NCBI RefSeq assembly: GCF_017744015.1
Contig: NZ_JAGHRA010000012.1
Location: 1 to 64,000, forward strand
DNA from: Paracoccus sp. R12_2
GTDB taxonomy: Bacteria; Pseudomonadota; Alphaproteobacteria; Rhodobacterales; Rhodobacteraceae
Direction of reading: 5' to 3'
Length of the DNA: 64,000 nt
Part shown: positions 17,222 to 25,967 of the stretch, one piece after another
Numbering within the stretch: position 1 is the stretch's first letter
Layout of the letters: each line of letters begins with the position of its first letter
Program-made: the position numbers and the translations under genes
Notes under the pieces: generated by a model
Seen by the model: only the letters and a program-made list of their open reading frames with translations
Database searches by the model: none
Told to the model about the DNA's origin: nothing

Positions 17222-19363
17222 ATGAACATCCACACTTCTCGCCGCGGTTTCCTGACCGGGTTGATCGTCGCGGTCGCGTTGCCGCGACTTGCGCGCGCCG
17301 AGGCGCGTCCCGGCTATTTCAACGAACTGCCCGCGCTTGACGGAGATTGGGCGCCGAATGCCTTCATTCGCGTCGCGCCCGACAACACCGTCACGGTCCT
17401 GATCAAGCATATCGAGTTTGGCCAGGGTCCCTATACCGGCCTGACGACGCTTGTGGCCGAAGAGCTGGACGCGGACTGGGGCCAGATGCGCGCCGCAGCC
17501 GCCCCCGCCGATGCCGAGAAATACGCGAACATGGCCTTCGGGATGCAGGGCACGGGCGGTTCAAGCTCGATGGCGAACAGCTTCATGCAGATGCGCAAGG
17601 CAGGTGCCGCTGCCCGCGCCATGCTGGTCGCGGCGGCCGCCGAGAAATTCGGCGTGCCTGCCGATCAGATCACCATCGAGAAAGGTGTGCTGAGAGCTGG
17701 CGATCAGTCTGCCAGCTTCGGTGAACTGGCCGAGGCCGCTGCCAGCCAGACCGCCCCCGATGATCCGCAGGTCAAGTCGCCCGATCAGTTCAGGCTGATC
17801 GGCACCGACCTGCCAAAGGTGGACACGAAGGCCAAGACCGACGGGCAGGCCGAATTCTCGCTGGATATCTATCTGGACGGGATGCTGACTGCGGTCGTAG
17901 CCCATCCGCCGAAATTCGGCGCGACTGTCGCCTCGGTCGACGATTCCGCCGCGCTGCAGGTGGCGGGCGTGCAGAAGGTCGCCCAGATCCCGCAAGGGGT
18001 CGCGGTCTATGCCGACAACACCTTCGCTGCGCTGAAAGGTCGTGCGGCGCTGGAAATCGCCTGGGACGACAGTTCCGCCGAAACGCGCAGCACCGACCAG
18101 ATGATCGACCAGTGGACAGCGGCTGCGCGGGCCACCGGACACGCGGCGCGCGACTGGGAGGTCGAGGCCACAGGCGATGTCGATCAGGCGCTGAGTGGCG
18201 CCGAGATGGTCGAGGCGACCTATGTCTTTCCCTACCTCGCCCATACCCCGATGGAGCCGCTGGATGGCGTGATCCGTCTGGGCGATGGCGAGGCTGACGT
18301 CTGGATGGGCAGTCAGATGCAGACCGGCGATGTCGGCACGCTGGTCAGCACGCTTGGCATTCAGAACGTGCGCCTGAATACCATGCTGGCGGGGGGCAGT
18401 TTCGGCCGTCGCGCACAGCCTGACGCGCATTTCGCCGCCGAACTGGGCGAGGTCGCCAAGGCGCATGGTCCCGGCGCGGTCAAGTTGCTCTGGACGCGCG
18501 AGGATGACATCCAGGGGGGATATTATCGCCCGCTGACAGTGCACAACATCCGCGCGGCGCTGGATGCGGATGGCAAGATCACGGCCTGGGATCACGGGAT
18601 CGCAGCGCAGCCGATCTTCGTCGGCACCCCGTTCGAAGGGATGCTGCAGGGCGGACCCGATTTCAGCGCTTTCGAGGGCGCATCCGAACTGCGATACGCG
18701 ACCGCCAGTCATCGTCTTCGTTGGGCACAGATGGAATCGCCGGTGACGACGCTGTGGTGGCGGTCGGTCGGTCACAGCCACACGGGGTTCGCCGTCGAAT
18801 GTTTCGTCGATGAACTGCTGGAAAAGGCCGGACGCGATCCGATCGAGGGTCGGCTGGCCTTGCTGGGCGACGATCATCCGCGCGAAAAGGCTGTGCTGCA
18901 GCGCGTGGCCGAAATGGCTGACATGTCGGGCGATTTCGGATATGGCGTGGCGGTTGTCAAATCCTTCGACAGCTATGTGGCGCAGATCGCCGAAGTCGAG
19001 GATCGTGGCGGCGTTCCGCATGTCCGCCGTGTCTGGTGCGCGGTAGATTGCGGGCTGGCCGTCAACCCCAACATCGTGCGCGCGCAGATGGAGGGGGGGA
19101 TCGGCTATGGTCTCTCTGCCGTGCTGTTCAGCGAGATCACGCTGGATCAGGGCGGCACCATCCGTCAGCAGAACTGGGACAGCTATCCGATCATGCGCAT
19201 CCCGCAGATGCCCGCGGTCGAGGTCGAGATCGTGCAGTCCGCCGAGCCGCCGACAGGCGTCGGCGAACCCGGCACGCCGCCCATCGGCCCTGCGGTCGCC
19301 AATGCCTGGCGTCGCATGACCGGAAAGGCGCTGCGCCGTCTGCCCATCGTTCCCGTCGCATGA
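17222..19363 (+). CDS. iorB: molybdopterin subunit of oxidoreductase (isoquinoline 1-oxidoreductase beta-like)
   Basis: 713 aa. The N-terminus NIHTSRRGFLTGLIVAVALPRLARAEA is a twin-arginine (Tat) signal, so the folded cofactor-loaded enzyme is exported. The body carries molybdopterin-binding elements such as HIEFGQGPYTGLTTLVAEELD, GAGGSFGRR-like AGGSFGRRAQPD, and the C-terminal VGEPGTPPIGPAVANAW with the catalytic-glutamate region. It hydroxylates a carbon next to a ring nitrogen or an aldehyde using water, in the periplasm. A dihaem cytochrome c gene follows immediately. Length fits the Ior beta type. Confidence 0.9.
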   Translation: MNIHTSRRGFLTGLIVAVALPRLARAEARPGYFNELPALDGDWAPNAFIRVAPDNTVTVLIKHIEFGQGPYTGLTTLVAEELDADWGQMRAAAAPADAEKYANMAFGMQGTGGSSSMANSFMQMRKAGAAARAMLVAAAAEKFGVPADQITIEKGVLRAGDQSASFGELAEAAASQTAPDDPQVKSPDQFRLIGTDLPKVDTKAKTDGQAEFSLDIYLDGMLTAVVAHPPKFGATVASVDDSAALQVAGVQKVAQIPQGVAVYADNTFAALKGRAALEIAWDDSSAETRSTDQMIDQWTAAARATGHAARDWEVEATGDVDQALSGAEMVEATYVFPYLAHTPMEPLDGVIRLGDGEADVWMGSQMQTGDVGTLVSTLGIQNVRLNTMLAGGSFGRRAQPDAHFAAELGEVAKAHGPGAVKLLWTREDDIQGGYYRPLTVHNIRAALDADGKITAWDHGIAAQPIFVGTPFEGMLQGGPDFSAFEGASELRYATASHRLRWAQMESPVTTLWWRSVGHSHTGFAVECFVDELLEKAGRDPIEGRLALLGDDHPREKAVLQRVAEMADMSGDFGYGVAVVKSFDSYVAQIAEVEDRGGVPHVRRVWCAVDCGLAVNPNIVRAQMEGGIGYGLSAVLFSEITLDQGGTIRQQNWDSYPIMRIPQMPAVEVEIVQSAEPPTGVGEPGTPPIGPAVANAWRRMTGKALRRLPIVPVA

Positions 19364-19374
19364 GGAGGCACATG

Positions 19375-19974
19375 ATGACACGCCTGATGATGCCCGTCAC
19401 GCTTGCGGTTGTGCTGGCCTTTCCCGCTGCGGCGCAGGACCTGCGCGCCCCGTCGGAATTTGAAAGCATCGCGGACCCGTCCGAACGGTCGGCCGCCATC
19501 TTCGAAGAGATGGGCAAGGTTCTGACCCATCCCCGCTGCCTCAATTGCCACCCCAAGGGCGACAGTCCGACGCAGGGCGATGATATGCATCCGCATATGC
19601 CGCCGGTGGTGCGGGGTGCTGCGGATTTCGGGGCGCCGGGCATGACCTGCAACACATGTCATGGGCCGGAAAACTATGAAACCGTCGGCGTTGGTGGAAT
19701 CGAAAGCGTTCCAGGTCACGAGCCATGGTCCTTGGCCCCGGTCGAGATGGCCTGGACCGACATGAGCCTGGGCGAGATCTGCACGCAACTGAAGGATCCC
19801 GAGCGCAACGGCGACCGGACCATGGACGAGATCCACGATCACATGGCCAATGACGGCCTGGTCGGCTGGGGCTGGGATCCGGGCGAAGGCAGGACGCCCG
19901 CGCCCGGATCCCAGCAGCTTTTCGGCCAGCTGACGCGGGCATGGATCGACACCGGGGCGGCCTGTCCCGGATAA
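19375..19974 (+). CDS. periplasmic dihaem c-type cytochrome, likely electron acceptor of the Mo oxidoreductase
   Basis: 199 aa with a Sec signal peptide (MTRLMMPVTLAVVLAFPAAAQD) and two CxxCH haem-binding motifs, CLNCH and CNTCH, about 40 residues apart. AGGAGG is 6 nt before the ATG at 19375; the ATG at 19372 is also possible but too close to the SD. It starts 11 bp after iorB, so it very probably accepts electrons from the IorAB pair in the periplasm and passes them to the respiratory chain. Not a canonical class I cytochrome; many His/Met/Pro residues surround the haem sites. Confidence 0.85.
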   Translation: MTRLMMPVTLAVVLAFPAAAQDLRAPSEFESIADPSERSAAIFEEMGKVLTHPRCLNCHPKGDSPTQGDDMHPHMPPVVRGAADFGAPGMTCNTCHGPENYETVGVGGIESVPGHEPWSLAPVEMAWTDMSLGEICTQLKDPERNGDRTMDEIHDHMANDGLVGWGWDPGEGRTPAPGSQQLFGQLTRAWIDTGAACPG

Positions 19975-19999
19975 GGCCCCGGATATGAAAACGAACAGG

Positions 20000-20029
20000 G
20001 CTCCGCGATCACCGCGGGGCGCTTTCTTT
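20000..20029 (+). terminator. Rho-independent terminator after the iorAB-cytochrome operon
   Basis: GCTCCGCG pairs with CGCGGGGC around a 5-nt loop (one G-U pair), followed by GCTTTCTTT. It lies 26 nt after the cytochrome stop and abuts the convergent deacetylase gene. Confidence 0.7.
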
Positions 20030-21065
20030 ATGGTCGGCGGTTCAGCCAACCGCCCAGGAATGATTCGATGTTGCGGGTCAGGTCGTCGGAAAGATAGCCG
20101 CCTTCCTGAACCATGACCGTCGGCAGGCCCAGATCCGCGATCAACCGCGCCGCCCTGGCGAAGCAAGGGGTGGTCACGGCCAATCCCCGCAATGGGTCGT
20201 TTTCGTGCGCGTCCAGCCCCAGCGCAAGCACCAGCGCGCCTGGGGCGAAGTCCCGGACGCGGCCAAGTGCGGCCTCGATCGCAGCCAGCCACGCCTCATC
20301 GCCCGATCCCATCGGCAGAGGCAGGTTGAGGTTGTAGCCCTTGCCCGCGTCGCGCCCCGTTTCGTGGGCATAGCCGAGAAAGAACGGATAGAAGTTTTCG
20401 GGCGCAGCGTGGACCGACACCGTCAGCACATCATTCCGATCATAGAATATCTCTTGCGTGCCGTTGCCGTGATGGACGTCGATATCCAGCACCGCAACCC
20501 GTTCGTGGCGACCGCGCAGGGCCTGTGCCGCAATGGCGGAATTGTTCAGGAAGCAATGCCCCGCCGCGCTGTCTGCGTCGGCGTGATGGCCGGGGGGCCG
20601 GCACAGCGCATAGGCTGCGGGCGCACCATCCAGCACCGATGCCGTTGCCGCCAATGCGGTGTCGACGCCTCGCAGCGCCGCGGTCCAGCTGTGCCGTCCG
20701 ACCGGGCAGGCGGTGTCTGCAAGATGCCAGCCGGCGCGACCCACGATGCCGCCGGGATAGGATTGAGAGGCTTTCTGCGGATGCAGGTTCGCCACCACTT
20801 CGGGGCCGGCGCCGGGAAATTCCTGCCATTCGTCCCAGCAGGTTTCCAGAAAGGACAGATAGCGTTCGGTATGAATGGCCCGCATCGCCGCCCGGTCGGA
20901 TTCCGGCGGCGTTACGACCGTCAGATCCAGCCGCGCCAGCCCCGTCAACAGGCGCGCGGCGCGTTCGGGCAGTTCCTTGTTCGGGCTTGGGACACCGCGC
21001 AGCATCCAGAAGCGCGGATCATGCGCCTGGGTTTCGGGTGCGTAGAAGCAGGGCAGGTCGGGCAT
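20028..21065 (-). CDS. histone deacetylase-family amidohydrolase (acetylpolyamine-type)
   Basis: 345 aa zinc-dependent deacetylase of the arginase/deacetylase fold. The active-site motifs CRPPGHHADADSAAGHCFLNN (two catalytic His) and VLDIDVHHGNGTQEIFY (zinc Asp and His) are complete, as is LALGLDAHENDPLRGL. Bacterial members remove acetyl groups from polyamines or other small amides; the substrate cannot be read from the sequence. It is 24 bp upstream of, but unrelated in function to, the next minus-strand gene stop. Starts MPDLPCFYAPETQAHDP. Confidence 0.88.
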   Translation of the reverse strand: MPDLPCFYAPETQAHDPRFWMLRGVPSPNKELPERAARLLTGLARLDLTVVTPPESDRAAMRAIHTERYLSFLETCWDEWQEFPGAGPEVVANLHPQKASQSYPGGIVGRAGWHLADTACPVGRHSWTAALRGVDTALAATASVLDGAPAAYALCRPPGHHADADSAAGHCFLNNSAIAAQALRGRHERVAVLDIDVHHGNGTQEIFYDRNDVLTVSVHAAPENFYPFFLGYAHETGRDAGKGYNLNLPLPMGSGDEAWLAAIEAALGRVRDFAPGALVLALGLDAHENDPLRGLAVTTPCFARAARLIADLGLPTVMVQEGGYLSDDLTRNIESFLGGWLNRRP

Positions 21066-21089
21066 GGCGTCTCTGGAATGCGGATCGGC

Positions 21090-21458
21090 CTAGCCTACAT
21101 TGCCCGCCATCGCGGTGACAACCAGACCTGCGACGATCAGGCTGAGGCCCGCGACGCGGGTCAGGTTGATGACCTCTTGCTGGAACAGCGCGCCGACCAC
21201 GGTCAGCGTCACCATCGCAAGCGCCGTGACGGCGGTATAGGTCAGGCTCAGCGAATAGATCCGGATCGCCGCGACAAAGGCGGTCAGCAGCGCGACCGCG
21301 CTGATCACCGCCAGCCACATCCATCCCGATGACAGGATCGACAGCACCAGTCGCCACAGGCTGCCGGTGTCCAGCGATTGCCCGCCCTTCTTGAGGCACA
21401 GATTCAGTGCCACGTTCGACCCCGCGGCGATGACGATCAGAAGCCAGTGGTTCATCAT
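21090..21458 (-). CDS. SMR/EamA-like four-helix transporter (ArnE-like candidate flippase)
   Basis: 122 aa, four predicted hydrophobic helices (MMNHWLLIVIAAGSNVALNL, WMWLAVISAVALLTAFVAAI, LTYTAVTALAMVTLTVVGAL, GLSLIVAGLVVTAMAG). The membrane glutamate of drug/proton SMR pumps in helix 1 is missing (Asn/Ser there), which argues against drug efflux. The protein looks more like ArnE/ArnF-type undecaprenyl-phosphate-sugar flippase subunits. The ATG at 21458 overlaps the glycosyltransferase stop (ATGA). It is the last gene of the HAD-UbiA/GT/SMR operon, so flipping a lipid-linked sugar is the natural inference. Confidence 0.7.
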   Translation of the reverse strand: MMNHWLLIVIAAGSNVALNLCLKKGGQSLDTGSLWRLVLSILSSGWMWLAVISAVALLTAFVAAIRIYSLSLTYTAVTALAMVTLTVVGALFQQEVINLTRVAGLSLIVAGLVVTAMAGNVG

Positions 21459-22690
21459 GCGAAGCTTGCCTTTGTCGATATCGTGCGCAGCGCACGTTTG
21501 CGGACCAGCGCGATCAGCGCGACGGCGGCCATCATCGCGATGAACGCGGAACTGGGCATGTGATACCGGTCCTCGGCCACCACGACGGCATGCAGCGAGG
21601 TGAAATAGCCCCACAGCGCCACGGGCGGGTTGAAGAACCCGGCCAACCAGCCGGACTGACGGACCAGCACGGCGATGCCCGCGAAGCCGCCAAGGAAGAC
21701 CAGATACCAGTAGCCGGTCGCGATCAGCTTCAGCAGGGTCATGCCGCTGCCGCCAATCCGGGGTTCCAGGGCGTCGCCATTCCAGACCACGCCGATCGTC
21801 TCGCGGCTGTTCAGCTTGACCAGCTTGACCGCCATCAGCTTCAGGGCGTCGGCAGGATTTTCGCGGATGAAATCCTTGGCCTTTTCCTTCAGATGGTCTG
21901 CACGCTGGATCTCGGACATGGTTTCGACTTCGGGCGGCAGGGGCATGTATCCGCCATGGCTGTCCGGATTGTTGCCCATCCACAGGTTCGGTCCGAAATT
22001 GGTCGAAACCATGACCGGCGCGCCAAGCACCCGGTCATTGCGGATCGTCCAGGGCAGGGCGACCAGCAGGATCAGCAGGACGGTGATCCCGGCCTCCAGC
22101 GCGGTGATCGCAAAGCGGCGCGGTCCCTGCGCCAGATCGACCAGCGCCAGCGCCACGGGCACCAGCAGGATCACCGGTCGGACATAGCCCGCGACGCCCC
22201 AGATCAGCCCGGCAAGCATCAGGTTGGCCATCGGATGGCCCGCAGGCCGCTGCCAGAAGAACAGCCCCGCCAAGGTCAGCGCAATGAAGAACAACTCGCT
22301 GGACAGGACGGTGGTGAAGACGATCAGGTTCGGCCACAGCGCGACGATCGCCATGGCCGCGATTCCGACGGCCGCGCCGAACCAGCGTGTCGCAAGCTGA
22401 TGGGTCAGCGTGATCGTCAGGAACCCGGCCAGCAGGTTCAGCGCCACAACCCCCCAGTAGCTGTCGGTGAACAGGTAGGTAAAGGCGATGGCGGCCGAGG
22501 TGCCGACCGCCCAATAGGCAGTCGGCTCGGTCGCGGTCCAGCCGTAAACGCCATGATCGACGATGTTGCGGGCAAACTGGTGATAGGCCCAGCTATCGGA
22601 AACAGGCATCACCGGCACCGCAATGGCCCACAGCACCCGAAGCACCATGCCGATGGCAAGGATGATCCAGAAAGCACGAGCAGTGGTCAT
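21455..22690 (-). CDS. GT-C fold membrane glycosyltransferase (GT39/GT83-like)
   Basis: 411 aa with roughly ten hydrophobic helices and a first periplasmic loop MPVSDSWAYHQFARNIVDHG carrying the acidic residue expected for polyprenyl-phosphate-sugar-using GT-C enzymes. A soluble periplasmic stretch (about residues 225-310, NFGPNLWMGNNPDSHGGYMPLP) follows the helices. It would transfer a sugar from a polyprenyl-phosphate carrier to an acceptor in the periplasm. It overlaps the genes on both sides by 4 bp. Sugar and acceptor are unknown. Confidence 0.78.
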   Translation of the reverse strand: MTTARAFWIILAIGMVLRVLWAIAVPVMPVSDSWAYHQFARNIVDHGVYGWTATEPTAYWAVGTSAAIAFTYLFTDSYWGVVALNLLAGFLTITLTHQLATRWFGAAVGIAAMAIVALWPNLIVFTTVLSSELFFIALTLAGLFFWQRPAGHPMANLMLAGLIWGVAGYVRPVILLVPVALALVDLAQGPRRFAITALEAGITVLLILLVALPWTIRNDRVLGAPVMVSTNFGPNLWMGNNPDSHGGYMPLPPEVETMSEIQRADHLKEKAKDFIRENPADALKLMAVKLVKLNSRETIGVVWNGDALEPRIGGSGMTLLKLIATGYWYLVFLGGFAGIAVLVRQSGWLAGFFNPPVALWGYFTSLHAVVVAEDRYHMPSSAFIAMMAAVALIALVRKRALRTISTKASFA

Positions 22691-24186
22691 GGTGTTCCCC
22701 CGCGTGCTGCAAGGGCGAAGATCAGCAGCATCACCACGCCGCTGGCGAGGCTGACCTTGTCGCGGATGGTGAAGACGATCGGATCGTCGGTCATGAACCC
22801 CCGACGGGTCAGCAACTGCATGCGACCCAGCCAGAAGAATAGCACCGGACAGACAAGCAGCAGCAGATCGGGGGTGCCGAAATGGGTCTGAACCTCGGCA
22901 TCCTGAGAATACAGGGCGAAGACCAGAACGGCCATCTGCGCGGCGCCGATGGACATGGCCTGAAGGATCGGCAGATCCCCGATCAGCATGTTGCGGCCCG
23001 CCGTGGTTTCGGTTCCGCGTTTTGCCATATCCTCAAGCTCGGCCTGGCGCTTGATCGTGGCCAGCGAGAAGAACAGGAACATCGAAAAGACCAGCAGCCA
23101 TGGCGACAGAACGATCCCGGTCGCAGCCGCGCCGGCCACGATCCGCAGCGTGTAAAGCGCGGCAAGGCCCAGTACATCCGCAACCATCTTGCGTTTGAGC
23201 CAGAATGAATAAAGCGAGGTCGCCGCCAGGTAGGTCACAAGAACGCCAAGGAAGGCGGCAGGCAGCAGGACTGCCGCCGCCAGCACCGACACGACCAGCA
23301 GGAACGCCGCGACGACCAGACCCTGCTGCGCGTTCGCGGCCCCCGATGCGAATGGCCGCAGGCGCTTGCGCGGATGCGCGCGGTCTGACGGCAGGTCGAC
23401 CAGATCGTTGATGATGTAGATCGCCGATGCCGCAAGCGAAAAGCACAGCATCGCCAGCAGCGCGGCAGGCAGATGGCCCAGTTCCTGCGCGGTCAGTACC
23501 GGCAGCAGGATCAGCACGTTCTTGGCCCATTGATGCGGCCGGCAGGCCCGCATCAGCGCACGGGCGGGCCAGCCGCCGCCATTGCCGACCGTCTCCAACG
23601 CCGTGCCCTGGGTTCCGGCGGCCTTGCGCAAGGGGTTCCCGGCGCGCACGCCATAGGCACGCCGCGCCAGCGCCCAGACCGGCAGATCGGTCTTGCTGTC
23701 GCCGACATAGTCGAAACCGGCCCCGCCGAAATTCTCGACCAGGAAGCGTGCCTTGGCCTCGCCCCGCAGATTGCCCTCGACGATCGGGCTGCCGGTGCCC
23801 AAGGCAAGATCGAACAGGCCAAGATGATTCGCCACCGCCTCGACCTGCCGATGATCGGCGGCCGAGATCAGCGCGACGGGGCGGCCTTCGTCGCGTGCGG
23901 TCCGGATCAGGTCCAGCACATCGTCGTCATAGGGCAATGTGGCGGCATCGATCAGGTGGCGGTCGGCCACATGACGCTTGAACCCGGCTTTCCCGTCGCG
24001 CAGCCACACGGGCAGGCGCAGCGCCTGAAGCGGGTTCTGCGCCAGAAGGCCCAGAACGCCTTCGTGCAGCGTGTCAGTCCGGCACAGCGTGCCATCCATA
24101 TCGACGATCAACGGCACGGCATCGGACGCAAAGCCCGCGTTGCCACCCGCGTCCAGAAGTTCGGCTTGATCGGGATGTGCCGTCAT
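22687..24186 (-). CDS. HAD phosphatase-UbiA prenyltransferase fusion (decaprenyl-phosphate phosphoribosyltransferase-like)
   Basis: 499 aa. Residues about 25-200 are a HAD phosphatase: DMDGTLCRTD with Asp29 and Asp31, ISAADH, and YVGDSKTDLPV. Residues about 210-499 are a nine-helix UbiA domain with NDLVDLPSDRAHPRKRLRPFASG. The N-D-x-x-D-x-x-x-D-R-x-H-P-x-K-R-x-R-P motif is that of the 5-phosphoribosyl-1-diphosphate:decaprenyl-phosphate transferases (Rv3806c/NoeC type). It could make decaprenyl-phosphoryl-5-phosphoribose and then remove the 5-phosphate itself. An upstream GTG at 24234 is an alternative start; the SD is weak. First gene of a three-gene overlapping operon. Confidence 0.8.
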   Translation of the reverse strand: MTAHPDQAELLDAGGNAGFASDAVPLIVDMDGTLCRTDTLHEGVLGLLAQNPLQALRLPVWLRDGKAGFKRHVADRHLIDAATLPYDDDVLDLIRTARDEGRPVALISAADHRQVEAVANHLGLFDLALGTGSPIVEGNLRGEAKARFLVENFGGAGFDYVGDSKTDLPVWALARRAYGVRAGNPLRKAAGTQGTALETVGNGGGWPARALMRACRPHQWAKNVLILLPVLTAQELGHLPAALLAMLCFSLAASAIYIINDLVDLPSDRAHPRKRLRPFASGAANAQQGLVVAAFLLVVSVLAAAVLLPAAFLGVLVTYLAATSLYSFWLKRKMVADVLGLAALYTLRIVAGAAATGIVLSPWLLVFSMFLFFSLATIKRQAELEDMAKRGTETTAGRNMLIGDLPILQAMSIGAAQMAVLVFALYSQDAEVQTHFGTPDLLLLVCPVLFFWLGRMQLLTRRGFMTDDPIVFTIRDKVSLASGVVMLLIFALAARGGTP

Positions 24187-24305
24187 AAAGGGCGGCCTCG
24201 GGTCGGGACGAAAAGACAAAGCACGACACGTCACTTTCTCGGGCCCGTCGCGAAGGGCGGGCGGTTTACTCGGAACACATACAAAAGCGCGGATGGCGCG
24301 GACAA

Positions 24306-24334
24306 AACCTAACCTCGCGGCGGTTTTGTCGCAA
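24306..24334 (-). promoter_or_regulatory. possible promoter of the HAD-UbiA operon
   Basis: On the minus strand TTGCGA, 17 nt, TAGGTT; about 120 nt upstream of the chosen start. Both boxes are imperfect. The rest of the 24187-24415 gap is AT-richer than its surroundings and shows no gene. Confidence 0.25.
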
Positions 24335-24415
24335 TCTTTAATGCACGCAAAGGTTTACCGAATCGCCTGTCTCTATAGTCAGGTTTGCGGAAATGCCGGC
24401 CTTCGCGCGGCCTTT

Positions 24416-24961
24416 CTAGAACCCGTCATGGGTCTTTAGGAACTCGGTCTCCTCGGGCGTGTTCTCGCGTCCCAGGACGGCGTTGCGATGCGGGAAACGG
24501 CCGAACCGGGCGACGATGTCGCGATGTTCGCGCGCGAAATGCAGCGAATGTTCGTTCCCCAGCGCCTCGTAAAGGCTGACCGATCGTTCCTGATCCTGCA
24601 GATCCTCGCTGTGCATGAAGGGCAGATACAGGAACTGCCGGCGGGTCGGATCAAGCTGCTGATCATGACCATCGGCCAGCGCCTGACGCGCCACGGTCAG
24701 CGCCAGATCGTTGCTTTCAAAGCTTCGCGCCGATCCGCGGAACATGTTGCGGGGAAACTGGTCCAGCACGATCCCCAGTGCCAGCGCGTCTTCCGGCCCG
24801 TCCAGCCAGTGTTTCAGACGCCCGGCATGCGCGGCCTCGTAGGTCTCGCCGAAAAGCTGGATGATCTGGCGGTCGATGTCGTCGGATTTCTTGAACCAGA
24901 AGGGCTGCATCTGGTCGGAAAACCAGAAATCCCGGACGTCCTGCGGTGTCTTGACGGACAT
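24416..24961 (-). CDS. DUF924 family protein
   Basis: 181 aa. The family pattern is clear: VRDFWFSDQMQPFWFKKSDDIDRQI at the N-terminus, LGIVLDQFPRNMFRGSARSFESNDLAL in the middle and LPFMHSEDLQDQERSV, then GRFPHRNAVLGRENTPEE. The fold is all-helical and TPR-like. No biochemical function is established. It lies 9 bp after the pirin gene and should be cotranscribed with it. Confidence 0.88.
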   Translation of the reverse strand: MSVKTPQDVRDFWFSDQMQPFWFKKSDDIDRQIIQLFGETYEAAHAGRLKHWLDGPEDALALGIVLDQFPRNMFRGSARSFESNDLALTVARQALADGHDQQLDPTRRQFLYLPFMHSEDLQDQERSVSLYEALGNEHSLHFAREHRDIVARFGRFPHRNAVLGRENTPEETEFLKTHDGF

Positions 24962-24970
24962 GTCTTCTCC

Positions 24971-25906
24971 TTACTCGGGCAGCGGAATGAATTCGTCTCG
25001 ATCGTTCAGGGGCAGGTCGAACTGGCCAAGACCCCAGCGCGCCTCGCGCCATTCCCGCTTTGCCTCTTCGATCTTCTCGCGCGATGAGGCAACGAAATTC
25101 CACCAGATATAGCGTGGCCCGTTCAACGTCTCGCCGCCAAGCGCCATGATGCGCGCGCCCGCGTCGCCAGCCTGCACGGTGATCGCATCGCCGGGCCGGA
25201 ACACCATCATCTGCCCGGCCTGATATTCCTGTCCGGCGATGCGGATGCTGCCTTCGGTGATATAGATGCCGCGATCTTCGTGATCGGTCGGCAGTGGAAA
25301 GCGTGCGCGGGGTTGCAATACGACATCCAGGTAGAACGTGTCCGAATACAGCTTCGCGGGCGCGGTCTCGCCATAGGCGCGGCCAAGGATCAGCCGCGCT
25401 GCGACACCCTGGTCGGCGATTTCGGGCAAACTATCCTTGCCGTGATGTTCGAAGCTGGGCGCGATATCCTCGTGGCTTTCAGGCAGGGCGATCCAGGTCT
25501 GGATGCCGAACAGACCGTTCGGTCCCTGCCGGGCCGCATCCGAGGTGCGTTCGGAGTGGGTGACACCCTTGCCCGCAACCATCCAGTTCAGCGCGCCGGG
25601 CCGGATGATCTGGTCGCTGCCGATACTGTCGCGATGGTGGAAATCGCCGCGATACAGATATGTCACGGTGCCCAGCCCGATATGCGGATGCGGTCGCACA
25701 TCAATCCCCTTGCCGGTCAGGAACTCGGCCGGGCCGGCCTGATCGAAGAAGATGAACGGGCCGACCATCTGGCGCTTTGGAGCGGGCAGCGCGCGGCGCA
25801 CCTCGAAGCCGCCTATGTCGCGGGCACGCGGGATAATCAGCGTCTCGATGGCGTCGGGTCCGATCTCATCGGGGCAGCCGGGGGTCAGGGCGGGATTCCA
25901 ACTCAT
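24971..25906 (-). CDS. pirin-family bicupin (quercetinase-like)
   Basis: 311 aa. The N-terminal cupin carries the metal ligands in DVRPHPHIGLGTVTYLYRGDFHHRDS (three His) and NWMVAGKGVTHSER (His), with a downstream glutamate-containing segment. The C-terminal pirin domain ends around IRIAGQEYQAGQMMVFRPGD. Bacterial pirins include quercetin 2,3-dioxygenases and are often induced by aromatic or redox stress. AGGAGG precedes the ATG at 25906. The divergent promoter region contains the 19-bp repeat shared with the LysR/ring-cleavage promoter. Confidence 0.9.
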   Translation of the reverse strand: MSWNPALTPGCPDEIGPDAIETLIIPRARDIGGFEVRRALPAPKRQMVGPFIFFDQAGPAEFLTGKGIDVRPHPHIGLGTVTYLYRGDFHHRDSIGSDQIIRPGALNWMVAGKGVTHSERTSDAARQGPNGLFGIQTWIALPESHEDIAPSFEHHGKDSLPEIADQGVAARLILGRAYGETAPAKLYSDTFYLDVVLQPRARFPLPTDHEDRGIYITEGSIRIAGQEYQAGQMMVFRPGDAITVQAGDAGARIMALGGETLNGPRYIWWNFVASSREKIEEAKREWREARWGLGQFDLPLNDRDEFIPLPE

Positions 25907-25967
25907 GCTTTCCTCCTGTGTCTGACACAAGAATGGTGCCAATTCGTCGAACAGCCAAGCGGCTATG

